From DSOI01 sp041394885 (GTDB lineage Bacteria > Acidobacteriota > Terriglobia > Bryobacterales > Bryobacteraceae), in assembly GCA_041394885.1 (NCBI GenBank), contig JAWKHI010000062.1, positions 1 through 30,994 of the forward strand: a DNA stretch of 30,994 nucleotides. Direction: 5' to 3'. Numbering within the stretch: the stretch's first letter is position 1; every line of letters begins with the position of its first letter. This document shows positions 13,915-23,900 of this stretch, piece by piece. Under the pieces are notes generated by a model, which saw nothing but the letters and a program-made list of their open reading frames with translations, ran no database searches and was not told the origin of the DNA. Position numbers and translations under genes: made by a program.

Positions 13915-16900
13915 ATGACAACAAAATTAGCCGGTTTTGTTTCCGCCGTCCTCGCAGCCACAGTCCTGCTGCCGGCGTTCGCCGCTGCCCCCGCCGCCGT
14001 GCCCGGACCGCTGCCACTCCGTTTCGAGCCGGAATCGATGACAGGGGTCTTCCGCGCCATGGGCCCCGGCTTCGCGCTACAGGTATCGCCCGCCCAGGCC
14101 CGCTTCGCCGCCGGAGACGCGCGTTTGTCGATGCTACTCGACGGCGCGGACCCCTCCGCCGGTGCAACCGGCCTCCACCGGCTCGAGTCCGTAAGCAACT
14201 ATCTTCGCGGGAACGACCGTTCTCAATGGCGCATCGGCGTCCCCAACTTCGCCCGCGTACGTTATAACAACGTTTACTCCGGCATTGACCTCGTTTACTA
14301 CGGCACCAGCTCCCGACTCGAGTACGATTTCGTCGTCGCCCCGCAGGCTGACCCCTCCGCGATCGCTCTCCGTTTTCCCGATGCCGGCGAACTATCCCTA
14401 TCGGCCGAAGGCGATCTCGTCATTCACACGCCCGGCGGCGACAGCGTCCACAAACGCCCCGTCATTTATCAGGAAGTCGCCGGGGCGCGAGTAGCCGTCG
14501 ACGGCGCATACCGCATCGACGAAGAAGGGCGCGTCCGTTTCCGCGTCGGCCCGTATGATCGCGCTCATCCCCTTACCATTGACCCCGTGCTGCAGTTTTC
14601 CACCTACTACGGCGGACGCTTCCGCGACGTCGCCAATGGCTTGGTCCTCGATCGCGCCCGCAACATCTATCTCACCGGTACAGCCACTTCCACCGATTTC
14701 CCCGTCAGCACCGGCGCCTTCCAGTCTCAGCTCATCGGAGATTCCGACATCTTCGTCGTCAAGCTCAACGCCACCGGCACTACTGTCTTCTACTCCACGC
14801 TCATTGGCGGTTCCGGCCAGGATACTCCCGGACAGCCCGCCGTCGACAGCAACGGAAACCTGTATCTCGGCGGCACCACCAACTCCGCCAACTTCCCCAC
14901 CACCCCCGGAGCCTACAAGGTGTTTCCCCTCGGCGGGCCCAATGATCTCGACGGCTTCGTCCTCAAGCTCAATCAGTCCGGCACCGAACTCACCTACTGC
15001 ACCCGCATCGGCGGCAAAGATCGCGACCACCTCAACGCCGTCGCCGTCGACACCGGCGGCAATGCCTATGTCACCGGCGACACTTCCTCGGCGGACTTCC
15101 CCATCACCTCCGAAGATGTCTTCCAGGATGAGATGCGCGGCGCCATCGACGTCTTTGTCACCAAGATCAACTCGACCGGCAGCGGACTCGTCTGGTCCAC
15201 CTTCCTCGGCGGCGACAACGATTCCTTCATCGTCGCGCAGGAGTCCGGCAAGGCCATCGCCGTCAACCGCTCCGGACAGGTCTTCGTCGCCGGTGAGACT
15301 ACACTCCGCGATTTCCCCACCTCCGGCGCCCCCCAATCGGAACACCTCGGACAGTTCGATATCTTCGTCACCGGCATCGCCGCCGACGGCGAGAGTCTTC
15401 TTTGGTCCACCTTCCTCGGTGGCGAAGGGGTCGAAAACCTCGGTGCCATGAGCCTCGATCCCACTGGCGCCAACGTCTACGTCGCCGGTGATACCGCCAG
15501 CCGCCGTTACCCTGTCACCCCGCAGACCTTCCAGTCGTTTTTCGGGCCCGGCGATGAAAACCGCCGCGAAGGTTTCCTCACCCGCCTCAACGGCAGCGGC
15601 CAGATCGTCTACTCCACTTTCTTCGGCGGCAACCGCGATGATCAGGTCACCGGCGTCGTCGGTGACGCCGAAGGCAGGGCCACGATCTTCGGCACTACCT
15701 CCAGCACCAACCTTGCCACTACCAATGACGCTCTTCAGGCCGGCCTCAACTCCGGCACCGGCAGTTCGCCCTTCGACACCTTCATCGCTTCGTTCAATTC
15801 CGCCGGCACCCAAACCACCTTCGTCACCTACCTGGGCGGACGCAGAAACGAAACCTCGGGCCCCATCGCGCGCGACGACCAAGGCAACCTTTACATCGCC
15901 GGTTATACCGAGTCCACCGATTTCCCCACAACCCCGGGCGCAATTCGCCGCGCCTCCGGCGTCGGCACTCCCACCACTTTCCTTGCACGCCTCGGCGAAT
16001 CGCGTCCCGGCCCTGTCAGCCTCAATATCCTGTCCGGGAACAACCAGACCGCCGACGAAGGCACAGCCCTCCCGTTGCCGCTCATGATCTCGCTGCTCGA
16101 CGCCTTCGGCAACGGCGTCTCCGGCGCCACCGTCAGCTTCTTTACCACCGCCGGCACCCTCTCGGCTCCCACCGCAGTCACCGACGGCCTCGGCCGCGCC
16201 TCGGTGCAGCTCACCCTCCCCCTCCGCCCCGGAACCGTCAAAGTCACCGTCCGCCAGGGCGAACTGCCGCCGGTCGAGTTCTCCATCGTTTCCCGCCGCG
16301 TAGGTCCGCCGCTCCCGGAGATCTCCGCCGCCGACGGCGTCATCGGCGCTGGCCGCGGTCTCATCGCCGTTAGGCACCTTTCCCCAGGAGGCCGCGCCAT
16401 CGTCAAGGGCCGGGCCTTCATCGTGTCCGGCGCCGACGAAGAGGCCATTCCGGATCGCCTGGTCAATGGCCAGCTTCCCACCAATCTCGCCGGGTTGTGC
16501 CTCACCGTCGGCGGCGTCGCCGCCCGCCTCCTCTCCGTTTCTCCCAATGAAATTTTGTTCCAGGTGCCGGAGATCGACACGCTTGGCATGAGTAGCGTCG
16601 TCGTCATCACCAACTGCGGACGCTTCGGTGAACTGCGTTCCGATCCGCGTGAGGTCGAACTCCGCGCCGCCTCCCCCGAGTTCTTTTATTACAACGTCAA
16701 TCAGCAGGGACGCAGCCCCGTCCAGGCTATCCGCGCCGATACCGGCGATCCCATCGGGCCCGATGGAACCTCCGCCACGCCCAACTCCGTCGTCCGCGCC
16801 TTCGGAACCGGTTTCGGCCGCACCGATCCCGTGGTCGGTTCCGGCGAATTCCCCACCGCTCTCACCGCAACCGCCATCAAGCCCGTCGTCATTCTCGATG

Positions 16901-18537
16901 GGGAGGATCTCCCCGCCGAAGATGTCCTCTACGCAGGCCTCACGCCCGGCTACCCCGGCATCTACCACGTCGATTTCCGCGTCCCTGCCCGCGTTCGCAA
17001 CGGAAACATTTCTCTTGTTGTGCGCTTCGATCAGCAGTCCTCGCCAGACTCGGCCTATGTCCGCATCACCGGTGGCGAAGACCGTGCTCCCCGCATCTCC
17101 ACCGCCCCTACTCGCATCGAATTCGGCGACGTCGTCCGCGGCCAAGCCGTCTCCCGTCCCCTCACCGTCGCCAACGCCGGCACCGCGCCCCTGGTGATCA
17201 CATCCTTCTTCCTCGACGCGCGCGCCTTCACCGTCACTCCCAACTTCGGCTTTCGCCTCCTGCCCGGTGAGACGCGCGTGGTGAACGTCAACCTGAATGC
17301 CACCGCGCTCGGGCCCGCCGAAGCCACACTCGCCATCGGCACCGATGATCCCGCCACTCCCAATCTCAACGTCCCCCTCTCCGCCAACATAATCGAACAG
17401 CCTCCCACGCCCAATCCCGTCCCGGTGATTTCCAGCATCCTCCCCAATACCATTGAATCCGCGGGCGCCTCCTTCAACCTCGTCGTCAACGGTAGCGGCT
17501 TCGTCCGCGGCTCGGTGGTCGAAGTCAACGGGGAACCACGCTCTACCTTCTTCAATCATCCGGCGCAGTTGATCGCCCTCGTGCGCGCCCAGGACATCGT
17601 CTCGGCCGGCGATGCCCGCATCACTGTCTTCACCCCCGCTCCCGGCGGTGGACGCTCGGAGCCCATCACCCTCACCGTCCGCACCACCTTCGCCCCCAAC
17701 CAGCCGCTCAGCCTCATCAACCAGATGAACCTGCGCTTCTGTCCCACCGTCATTTCTTATGTCTCGGTCCAGGACAGCGCCGGTCAATCCATCCGCGGCA
17801 TCACGCGCGAACGCGTCACATGCCGCGAGGAGGGCGAGGAGATCGATTGCACCATCGCCCCCGCTCAGGCCGTCGCGCCCGTTTCCCTCACCATCGTCCT
17901 CGGCATGAACGGACTCACCGCCGAACAGGACCAGGCCCTCATTCGCAGCGCAGCCAAAACCCTCGTCAACAGCCTCGATGCGCCCGATAGCGTCGCCATC
18001 GTCCATCTGGAAGACCAGGCCCGGCCTCTGCTCCCCTTCACCGTCGACAAAGACAAAGCACTCGTGCTCATTGACCAGTTGCGCCCCGTTCCTCCCGGAA
18101 ACGCGCTCTATGACGCCGTCGTCGCCGCCTCCACCGCCTACCGCGCCGAACAGGACCGCCGCCACATCGTCGTCCTGTTCACTGCGCTCGGTAATCAAAG
18201 CGGCAATCTCGTCGACCTCACCCAGGCCACCGGCACCGCCCGCGGCACTGGCGTGACCTTCTACACCGTCGCCGTCGGCCCCGGCACAGCCGACGTCGCC
18301 CTCACCGGGTTCCTCCGCGAACTCGCGCGCGACACCTTTGGCCAATTCTTCTCCGAGCCCTCCGCGCTCCAGTTTTCCTCCGTCGCCGGCCGCATCGGCA
18401 ACATCATCCAGTCCCAATACGCGATTCAGACCAACGCCCGGTTTATTGACTTCCGTCAAAAGCCGCTCTCGTTCTCGTTCCGCATCCCCGAAGGCACCGT
18501 CACCGCCACTCGCAACTACGCGCCCTGCAACCCCTAG
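13915..18537 (+). CDS. Giant secreted SBBP beta-propeller / Ig / TIGR03437 / VWA-like protein
   Basis: The 1540-residue protein begins with a signal peptide (LAGFVSAVLAATVLLPAFAA). Residues ~30-220 match the N-terminal domain that precedes SBBP proteins. From ~227 to ~693 there are repeated ~50-70-residue SBBP units, each with a F/YSTYLGG-like strand, D-NVYVAG-like strand and DFPTTPGA motif, forming one or more beta-propellers. A Big-1-like Ig domain follows (~700-795). Then comes a region resembling TIGR03437, first described in Solibacter (~800-1050), an ASPM/Hydin-like (choice-of-anchor D) Ig domain (~1058-1160), an IPT/TIG domain (~1166-1259) and a degenerate von Willebrand A domain (~1266-1520). 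The VWA strand that should read DxSxS reads VLGMNGL, so the metal site appears lost. Probably a surface or secreted adhesion/scaffold protein. The real start is the ATG at 13915; the frame is open further upstream only by chance. Confidence 0.9.
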   Translation: MTTKLAGFVSAVLAATVLLPAFAAAPAAVPGPLPLRFEPESMTGVFRAMGPGFALQVSPAQARFAAGDARLSMLLDGADPSAGATGLHRLESVSNYLRGNDRSQWRIGVPNFARVRYNNVYSGIDLVYYGTSSRLEYDFVVAPQADPSAIALRFPDAGELSLSAEGDLVIHTPGGDSVHKRPVIYQEVAGARVAVDGAYRIDEEGRVRFRVGPYDRAHPLTIDPVLQFSTYYGGRFRDVANGLVLDRARNIYLTGTATSTDFPVSTGAFQSQLIGDSDIFVVKLNATGTTVFYSTLIGGSGQDTPGQPAVDSNGNLYLGGTTNSANFPTTPGAYKVFPLGGPNDLDGFVLKLNQSGTELTYCTRIGGKDRDHLNAVAVDTGGNAYVTGDTSSADFPITSEDVFQDEMRGAIDVFVTKINSTGSGLVWSTFLGGDNDSFIVAQESGKAIAVNRSGQVFVAGETTLRDFPTSGAPQSEHLGQFDIFVTGIAADGESLLWSTFLGGEGVENLGAMSLDPTGANVYVAGDTASRRYPVTPQTFQSFFGPGDENRREGFLTRLNGSGQIVYSTFFGGNRDDQVTGVVGDAEGRATIFGTTSSTNLATTNDALQAGLNSGTGSSPFDTFIASFNSAGTQTTFVTYLGGRRNETSGPIARDDQGNLYIAGYTESTDFPTTPGAIRRASGVGTPTTFLARLGESRPGPVSLNILSGNNQTADEGTALPLPLMISLLDAFGNGVSGATVSFFTTAGTLSAPTAVTDGLGRASVQLTLPLRPGTVKVTVRQGELPPVEFSIVSRRVGPPLPEISAADGVIGAGRGLIAVRHLSPGGRAIVKGRAFIVSGADEEAIPDRLVNGQLPTNLAGLCLTVGGVAARLLSVSPNEILFQVPEIDTLGMSSVVVITNCGRFGELRSDPREVELRAASPEFFYYNVNQQGRSPVQAIRADTGDPIGPDGTSATPNSVVRAFGTGFGRTDPVVGSGEFPTALTATAIKPVVILDGEDLPAEDVLYAGLTPGYPGIYHVDFRVPARVRNGNISLVVRFDQQSSPDSAYVRITGGEDRAPRISTAPTRIEFGDVVRGQAVSRPLTVANAGTAPLVITSFFLDARAFTVTPNFGFRLLPGETRVVNVNLNATALGPAEATLAIGTDDPATPNLNVPLSANIIEQPPTPNPVPVISSILPNTIESAGASFNLVVNGSGFVRGSVVEVNGEPRSTFFNHPAQLIALVRAQDIVSAGDARITVFTPAPGGGRSEPITLTVRTTFAPNQPLSLINQMNLRFCPTVISYVSVQDSAGQSIRGITRERVTCREEGEEIDCTIAPAQAVAPVSLTIVLGMNGLTAEQDQALIRSAAKTLVNSLDAPDSVAIVHLEDQARPLLPFTVDKDKALVLIDQLRPVPPGNALYDAVVAASTAYRAEQDRRHIVVLFTALGNQSGNLVDLTQATGTARGTGVTFYTVAVGPGTADVALTGFLRELARDTFGQFFSEPSALQFSSVAGRIGNIIQSQYAIQTNARFIDFRQKPLSFSFRIPEGTVTATRNYAPCNP

Positions 18538-18586
18538 CGTCAAACCGGGGTCGCGCCGCGGCCCTGGTTCTGAAACAATCTCTCGT

Positions 18587-19891
18587 ATGCCACCTGTCAC
18601 GCGAAGAAAGATCCTCGCTGGCCTCGCCGCCGCACAGGCTGCCTCTGTCCCTTCCAAAGCCACCGCGGCCGAAGTTCATCGCACCATTGGCGTACCGCTG
18701 AAGATCACCAAAGTCGAACCGGTAATCATCCGCTCACCCAACGACGGAAAGCCGGAACCATCCTACGTCCAAATGACGCCGCTCGGCGGCGAGACCGAGG
18801 ACATTGGCATCTGGCGCCGCCTCGAACGCGCCGAGACTTCACGCCAACATGGCGTCCAGCAGTCCTGCCTCGTGAAGATTACCACCGATCAGGGCGTCTA
18901 CGGATGGGGCGAAGGCCACGCCGTTACCGCTCCGCGCGTCGTGCGGACCATCCTCACGGACCTGTTCGCCCCCATTCTCATCGGGCAGGATGCGAGAAAC
19001 ATCGAGCCACTGTTCGAGAAGCTATACTCCACCGAGCGGCTGCGCGGCCACAACTCCGGGTTCTGGATGCGCGCCATCGCCGCCATCGATATCGCTCTCT
19101 GGGATCTCGTCGGCAAGGCCGCCGGATTGCCCGTCTACCAGATGCTCGGCGGCAAGTTCCGCGATCGTATCCACACCTACCAGGGTGTCGGCGGTAATGA
19201 TCCGGCGCAAGTCCGCGACAACGTGCAGCGCCTCCTCGAGATCGGCTATCCCGTCCAGAAGATGAGCCTCGCCAAAGGTGGACAGGCTGCGCGGGACTTC
19301 AATCGTGTCCTCGCCGCCGCCGAAGTGCTCGAGGGCAAAGGCCAGATCCTCGTCGATTCCCTCGGCGCCTACACCCTCCACGAGGCCACCCTCGTCGGAC
19401 GCAAGATGGACCAGGTCGGCAATGTCGGATGGTGGGAAGACGTCCTCATGCCCGAGGATCTCGACGGCTATGCCCGGCTTGCGGACGCCATCGACGTTCC
19501 TATTTGCGCCGGCGAGCAGTACCACACCCGTTTCGACTTCCGTGATCTGTTCGAAAAACGCGCTGCCGACATCGTCAACCCGGACCCGTGCCGCATCGGC
19601 ATCACCGAGTGCAAACGCATCGCGATCCTCGCCGATCTCCACGACGTCCTGTGGTCGCCCCATTCGAGCATGGGGTCGGCGCCCTACCGCGCCGCAGCGC
19701 TCCACCTTTCCGTTTCCACCCCCAACGCCGTTATCCTCGAAGGCGGAGAGAGCTACAAAGGTCCCTTCGGAAACCGCCTCCTCCGCGAGCCCCTCGACTA
19801 CCGTCCCGGATCCGCCGCTCCGTCGGACCGCCCCGGGCTCGGCGTCGAGTTCGATGAAAAGGAACTCGCCAAGGTCACCGTTCGCGGATAA
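18587..19891 (+). CDS. Tat-exported enolase-superfamily protein (mandelate racemase / sugar-acid dehydratase-like)
   Basis: From the ATG at 18587 the protein has 434 residues. It starts with a twin-arginine signal (TRRKILAGLAAA...), giving export in folded form. The enolase capping domain is followed by the TIM barrel with metal ligands Asp257 (ILVDSLG), Glu284 (GWWEDV) and Glu310 (CAGEQYH), and the Asp333/His359 dyad in NPDPCRIG and WSPHSSMG. This pattern fits the mandelate racemase/galactonate dehydratase group; Lys225 and Lys230 flank the place of the second-strand base. The substrate is probably an acid sugar, but this is not certain. AACAAT at 18574-18579 ends 7 nt before the ATG and may be a weak -10; no Shine-Dalgarno. 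It is convergent with the LysR gene, only 1 bp apart, with no hairpin between them. Confidence 0.87.
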   Translation: MPPVTRRKILAGLAAAQAASVPSKATAAEVHRTIGVPLKITKVEPVIIRSPNDGKPEPSYVQMTPLGGETEDIGIWRRLERAETSRQHGVQQSCLVKITTDQGVYGWGEGHAVTAPRVVRTILTDLFAPILIGQDARNIEPLFEKLYSTERLRGHNSGFWMRAIAAIDIALWDLVGKAAGLPVYQMLGGKFRDRIHTYQGVGGNDPAQVRDNVQRLLEIGYPVQKMSLAKGGQAARDFNRVLAAAEVLEGKGQILVDSLGAYTLHEATLVGRKMDQVGNVGWWEDVLMPEDLDGYARLADAIDVPICAGEQYHTRFDFRDLFEKRAADIVNPDPCRIGITECKRIAILADLHDVLWSPHSSMGSAPYRAAALHLSVSTPNAVILEGGESYKGPFGNRLLREPLDYRPGSAAPSDRPGLGVEFDEKELAKVTVRG

Positions 19892-19892
19892 C

Positions 19893-20792
19893 CTACTGCG
19901 GCGCCGCGCGTAGCGACTTCGACGCGCCCGTCAGTAGCGACAGGAACGACTCGCAAGCCCGATTCAGCCGCTTCCGCCGCAGCCGTATGATCCCCAACGG
20001 CCGCACCAGCCCCGGATCGGCAAGCGCGATTCCCCGCAGCCGCCCCTGCTCGATATCCGGTGCCAGAATCGGCTCCGGCAGGATGCTGATCCCCGACCCC
20101 AACGCTACCGCTTCCTTCATGCTCTGGATGTTGTCGAAATGCATCACCTGCTCCACTTCCACATCCGCTTCCCGCAGATATCGCCGGATCTCCCGGCTCA
20201 CCGGAAGCTCGTCGTCGAATCCGATGAAGTCCTCGCCCGCCAGATCCTGCGGCGTCACTTGCGCCTTTTTCGCCAGCCGGTGGTCCGGCCGCATCGCCAC
20301 CACCATCCGCTCCTGCCGCCACGGCTGCACCGTCAATTCGCGCTTCGCTTCCGGATAACTCACCAGACCGATATCGGCCCGGTCCGCCAGCACCGCCTCG
20401 TACACCCGTTCCGGACGGAGATATTGCATCTCCAGTTCGCATTCCGGGTGCCACTGTCGGAATACCCGCTCAAAACCGGTCAACTCCGAAAGACCCACCG
20501 AATAGATCGCCGCCACCCGGCACACCCCCTCCACGCTTCCCTTGATACCCGCCAACTCCCCCTGAAACTCCTGGTAGAGGCGGACCACTTCCCTGCAAAA
20601 CTCATGGTACCGCTTCCCAGCGTGGGTTAGACCGATTGGACGCGTCTTCCTGTTGATTAGTTCAACACCCCACTGCCGTTCCAGCTCCTGCAGGTGCTGA
20701 CTCGCGGCGGACTGACTTATGTCATTCATTTCAGAAGCTTTACTTATGCTTCGCGTGGCCGCGATATCGCGAAATAACCGGAGGTGATCCAA
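19893..20792 (-). CDS. LysR-type transcriptional regulator, divergent from gltB
   Basis: Starting at TTG 20792 the protein has 299 residues: a winged helix-turn-helix (about 3-62, recognition helix around SQSAASQHLQELE) and a periplasmic-binding-protein-like effector domain to the end. The TTG is chosen because GGAGGTGA (20802-20795), a near-perfect ribosome site, lies 5 nt upstream, and the resulting MDHLRLF start is the usual LysR N-terminus. A GTG at 20804 would place this site inside the coding region. LysR proteins bind T-N11-A boxes and usually regulate a divergent gene; here that is gltB, the same arrangement as gltC/gltAB of Bacillus, so control of glutamate synthase (and autorepression) is likely by analogy. 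The effector is unknown. Confidence 0.9.
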   Translation of the reverse strand: MDHLRLFRDIAATRSISKASEMNDISQSAASQHLQELERQWGVELINRKTRPIGLTHAGKRYHEFCREVVRLYQEFQGELAGIKGSVEGVCRVAAIYSVGLSELTGFERVFRQWHPECELEMQYLRPERVYEAVLADRADIGLVSYPEAKRELTVQPWRQERMVVAMRPDHRLAKKAQVTPQDLAGEDFIGFDDELPVSREIRRYLREADVEVEQVMHFDNIQSMKEAVALGSGISILPEPILAPDIEQGRLRGIALADPGLVRPLGIIRLRRKRLNRACESFLSLLTGASKSLRAAPQ

Positions 20793-20794
20793 GG

Positions 20795-20802
20795 TCACCT
20801 CC
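20795..20802 (-). promoter_or_regulatory. Ribosome binding site GGAGGTGA deciding the LysR start
   Basis: Eight bases complementary to the 16S 3' end, 5 nt (counted from GGAGG) before TTG 20792. It overlaps the alternative GTG at 20804-20802, which argues against that start. Confidence 0.75.
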
Positions 20803-20809
20803 ACATGAT

Positions 20810-20815
20810 ACTATA
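20810..20815 (-). promoter_or_regulatory. -10-like TATAGT of the LysR gene
   Basis: On the minus strand TATAGT lies 17 nt before the TTG start, giving a leader of about 11 nt that contains the ribosome site. No -35 at proper spacing; TTGAAA exists but only 13 bp away. Directly beside the inverted repeat at 20817-20832, as expected for autoregulation. Confidence 0.45.
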
Positions 20816-20816
20816 A

Positions 20817-20832
20817 GAAAAACCGATTTTTC
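20817..20832. promoter_or_regulatory. Operator-like inverted repeat GAAAAA-N4-TTTTTC
   Basis: A perfect 6-bp inverted repeat with a CCGA spacer between the LysR -10 and the gltB -35. Its centre is 19 bp from that of the next repeat, about two helical turns, consistent with paired sites for a dimer-of-dimers regulator. Confidence 0.45.
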
Positions 20833-20835
20833 AAG

Positions 20836-20851
20836 ATTCGCAAATTCGAAT
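20836..20851. promoter_or_regulatory. LysR-box-like inverted repeat ATTCG-N6-CGAAT
   Basis: A perfect 5-bp inverted repeat containing T-N11-A (37 to 49 and 38 to 50 of the 20800s). It lies at about -50 to -35 relative to the predicted gltB start and touches the -35 hexamer, a usual activator position for LysR proteins. It also includes the palindrome AATTCGAATT (20843-20852). Confidence 0.5.
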
Positions 20852-20879
20852 TGACTGATGATGCCCGGATCGCTATACT
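20851..20879 (+). promoter_or_regulatory. Sigma70 promoter of gltBD
   Basis: TTGACT (20851-20856) and TATACT (20874-20879), each five of six matches to consensus, are separated by exactly 17 bp. Transcription should start near 20886, leaving a leader of about 40 nt. Confidence 0.8.
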
Positions 20880-20915
20880 CTGTTTAATACGCCATCACTC
20901 TGATTCCAGGCGTCC

Positions 20916-20920
20916 AGGAG
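20916..20920 (+). promoter_or_regulatory. Ribosome binding site AGGAG deciding the GTG start of gltB
   Basis: AGGAG lies 5 nt (TTTTT) before GTG 20926. The in-frame upstream TTG at 20851 is the -35 hexamer and upstream of the transcript, so it cannot be the start. Confidence 0.85.
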
Positions 20921-20925
20921 TTTTT

Positions 20926-23900
20926 GTGAAGCAAGAGCACTCTTTGACCGAATACGATCACATCACGCGGTTGGCCGGCCTCCCCAAGCCTCAGGGTCTC
21001 TACAATCCCGACCTCGAGCGCGACGCCTGCGGAATCGGCTTTGTCGTCAATATCGAGGGCAAACCCACCCACGACATCATCGACAAAGGCATCCAGATCC
21101 TCATCAACCTCACCCATCGCGGCGCCTGCGGTTGCGACCCCGAAACCGGCGATGGCGCTGGTGTGCTCATTCAGATCCCACACGCCTACTTCGCCCGCGA
21201 GTGCGCCACCCTCGGGTTCCAGCTTCCCCAACCCGGCAAGTATGGCGTTGGCATGATCTTCTTTCCCGTCGACAAGCAGCCCCGGCTCCAGGTGGAAGGC
21301 ATCATCGAACGCATCGTCGCCGAAGAAGGCCTCGAAGTCCTCGGTTGGCGTGACACCCCTGTCAACGTTGACGCCATCGGGCGCGTCGCGCGCGCCTCCC
21401 AGCCATACATTCAGCAACTGTTCGTCGCCCCCAAAGACGACCTGTCGCCCGATGAACTGGAACGGAAACTCTACGTCGCCCGCAAACGGTGTGAAACCGA
21501 AATCGCCGCCTCCGACATCAAGGACAAGGACTTCTTCTACGTGCCGTCGCTGTCGGCGCGCACCATCATCTACAAAGGGCTCCTGCTCGCTCCCCAGATC
21601 TCCGAGTTCTACTGCGAACTCGCCGACCCCGAACTCGTCAGCGCACTCTGCCTGGTCCACCAGCGGTTCTCCACCAACACCTTCCCCACCTGGCAGTTGG
21701 CCCATCCCTTCCGCTTCGTCTGCCACAACGGGGAAATCAACACCATCAAGGGCAACGTCAACTGGATGACCGCCCGCGAGCGCGTCCTCGAGTCGGACCT
21801 GTTCGGCGCCGATCTCAAAAAGTGCTTCCCGATCGAAATGCCAGGCGGCAGTGACTCCTCGCAGTTGGATAACGCCGTCGAACTCCTCGCCCTCAGCGGA
21901 CGCTCCCTGCCCCACGTCATGTCGATGCTCGCCCCGGAAGCCTGGGATCACGACGTCACCATGCATCCGGACAAGAAGGCCTACTATGAGTACCACGCCT
22001 CACTCATGGAGCCCTGGGACGGGCCCGCCGCCGTCGCCTTTACCGACGGAAACGTCATCGGCGCCACGCTCGACCGCAATGGCCTCCGCCCAGCCCGCTA
22101 CCTCGTCACCCACGACGGCATCCTCATCATGTCTTCGGAAACCGGAGTGCTCCCCGTCGCTCCCGAGGACGTCAAGTTCAAAGGCCGCCTCCAGCCCGGC
22201 AAGATGCTGCTGTGCGACCTCACCGAAAAGCGCATCATCCCCGACGAAGAAATAAAGAAACGCCTCTACTCCCGCCAGCCCTACGCCCAATGGCTCGCCG
22301 ATCAGCAGATCACCATCGACCGCCTGCCCGAGCCTGCCCGCTGGCACCCCAGTGAGCTCGACACCGTCCTCCAGCGCCAGCGCCTGTTCGGCTACACCGA
22401 CGAGGACCTGAAGGTCTTCCTCAATCCCATGGCCGCCAAAGGCGACGACCCCATCGGATCCATGGGCGTCGACACTCCTCTCGCCTGCCTGTCCGACAAG
22501 CCCCAGCCCCTGTTCAATTACTTCAAACAGCTCTTCGCCCAGGTCACCAACCCCGCCATCGATCCCATTCGCGAAGACCTCGTCATGTCCCTGTGCTCCT
22601 ACATCGGCACCGAACGCAACATCCTCGCCGAAACTCCCGAGCACTGCCACACCCTCAAACTCCCCCATCCCATCCTCACCAACTACGATCTCGAAAAGAT
22701 CCGCCGCGTCCAGCACGGCAGCTTTCTCGCCACCACGCTCAATTCCCTGTTCCGCGTCGACGGTGGGGAAAAGGAACTCGAGCGCGGCATCGACGCCCTT
22801 TGCCGCCGCGCCTCATGGGCCATCAAGAGCGGTTACAACGTCATCATCATTTCGGACCGCAACCAGGAGCGGGACTGGGCCCCAATTCCCTCCCTCCTCG
22901 CTCTGTCCGCCGTTCACCATCACCTCATCCGCGAAGGCTCCCGGACCCAGGTCGCGCTCATCGTCGAATCCGGCGAGCCCCGCGAGGTCCAGCACTTTTG
23001 CCTGCTCATCGGCTACGGCGCCAGCGCCGTCTGCCCTTATCTCGCCATTGAAACCCTCGAGGATCTGCAGCGCCGCGGCAAACTGCCGGACGGCGTCTCG
23101 TTTGAGACCGCTCTCAAAAACTACAAGAAGTCCCTGCAGAAAGGCCTCCTCAAGGTCTTCTCCAAGATGGGCATCTCCACCCTCCAGAGCTATCGCGGCG
23201 CCCAGATCTTCGAAGCCATCGGGCTCAACCGCAAGGTGGTGGACCGATACTTCACCGGAACTCCCTCCCGCATCGAAGGCATCGGTCTCGACGTCCTTGC
23301 CCAGGAAGCCCGGCTCAAGCACGACCTCGCCTACCTCCCGCTAACCGAGTCCGACACCGAACTCCCCATCGGCGGCAACTACCAATTTCGGATTCGCGGC
23401 GAGTATCACCTGCTCAACCCCAACACCATTACCAAGCTCCAGCACGCCGTCCGGATGGATGGTAGCCACAACGGCGACGCCTTCAAAACCTTCCAGGAGT
23501 ATTCCCGCGCCATCGACGACCAGAGCCGTCAGCTCTGCACTCTCCGCGGCCTGATGGAGTTCCGCTATGACAAAAAGCCCATACCCATCGAGGAAGTAGA
23601 ACCCGCCAAAGACATCGTCCGGCGTTTCGCCACCGGCGCCATGTCGTTCGGTTCCATTTCCAAGGAAGCCCATGAGACCCTCGCCATCGCCATGAACCGC
23701 ATCGGCGGCAGGTCCAACACAGGCGAAGGCGGTGAGGACGAAGAGCGCTTCCGGCCCGATCCCAACGGCGATCTTCGCCGCAGTTCCATCAAGCAGGTGG
23801 CCTCGGGCCGTTTCGGCGTCACCATCAACTACCTCGTCAACGCCGATGAGCTCCAGATCAAAGTGGCCCAGGGCGCCAAGCCCGGCGAGGGCGGCCAGCT

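Noticed and set aside
14580..16000. Repeated short motifs in the DNA as a possible repeat array
   Set aside because: The repetition is at protein level (SBBP units), diverged and in frame; spacing and sequence do not fit a CRISPR array or mobile element.
14398..18663. A 1421-codon minus-strand frame antisense to the SBBP protein
   Set aside because: Gly/Asp/Glu/Ala-rich with no domain motifs; the C-ending codons of the sense gene avoid stops on the antisense strand. The sense strand has clear SBBP and Ig motifs.
20802..20804. GTG as the start of the LysR gene
   Set aside because: It overlaps the GGAGGTGA ribosome site that serves TTG 20792.
20851..20853. TTG as the start of gltB
   Set aside because: It is the first bases of the -35 hexamer, upstream of the transcription start; GTG 20926 has AGGAG at 5 nt.
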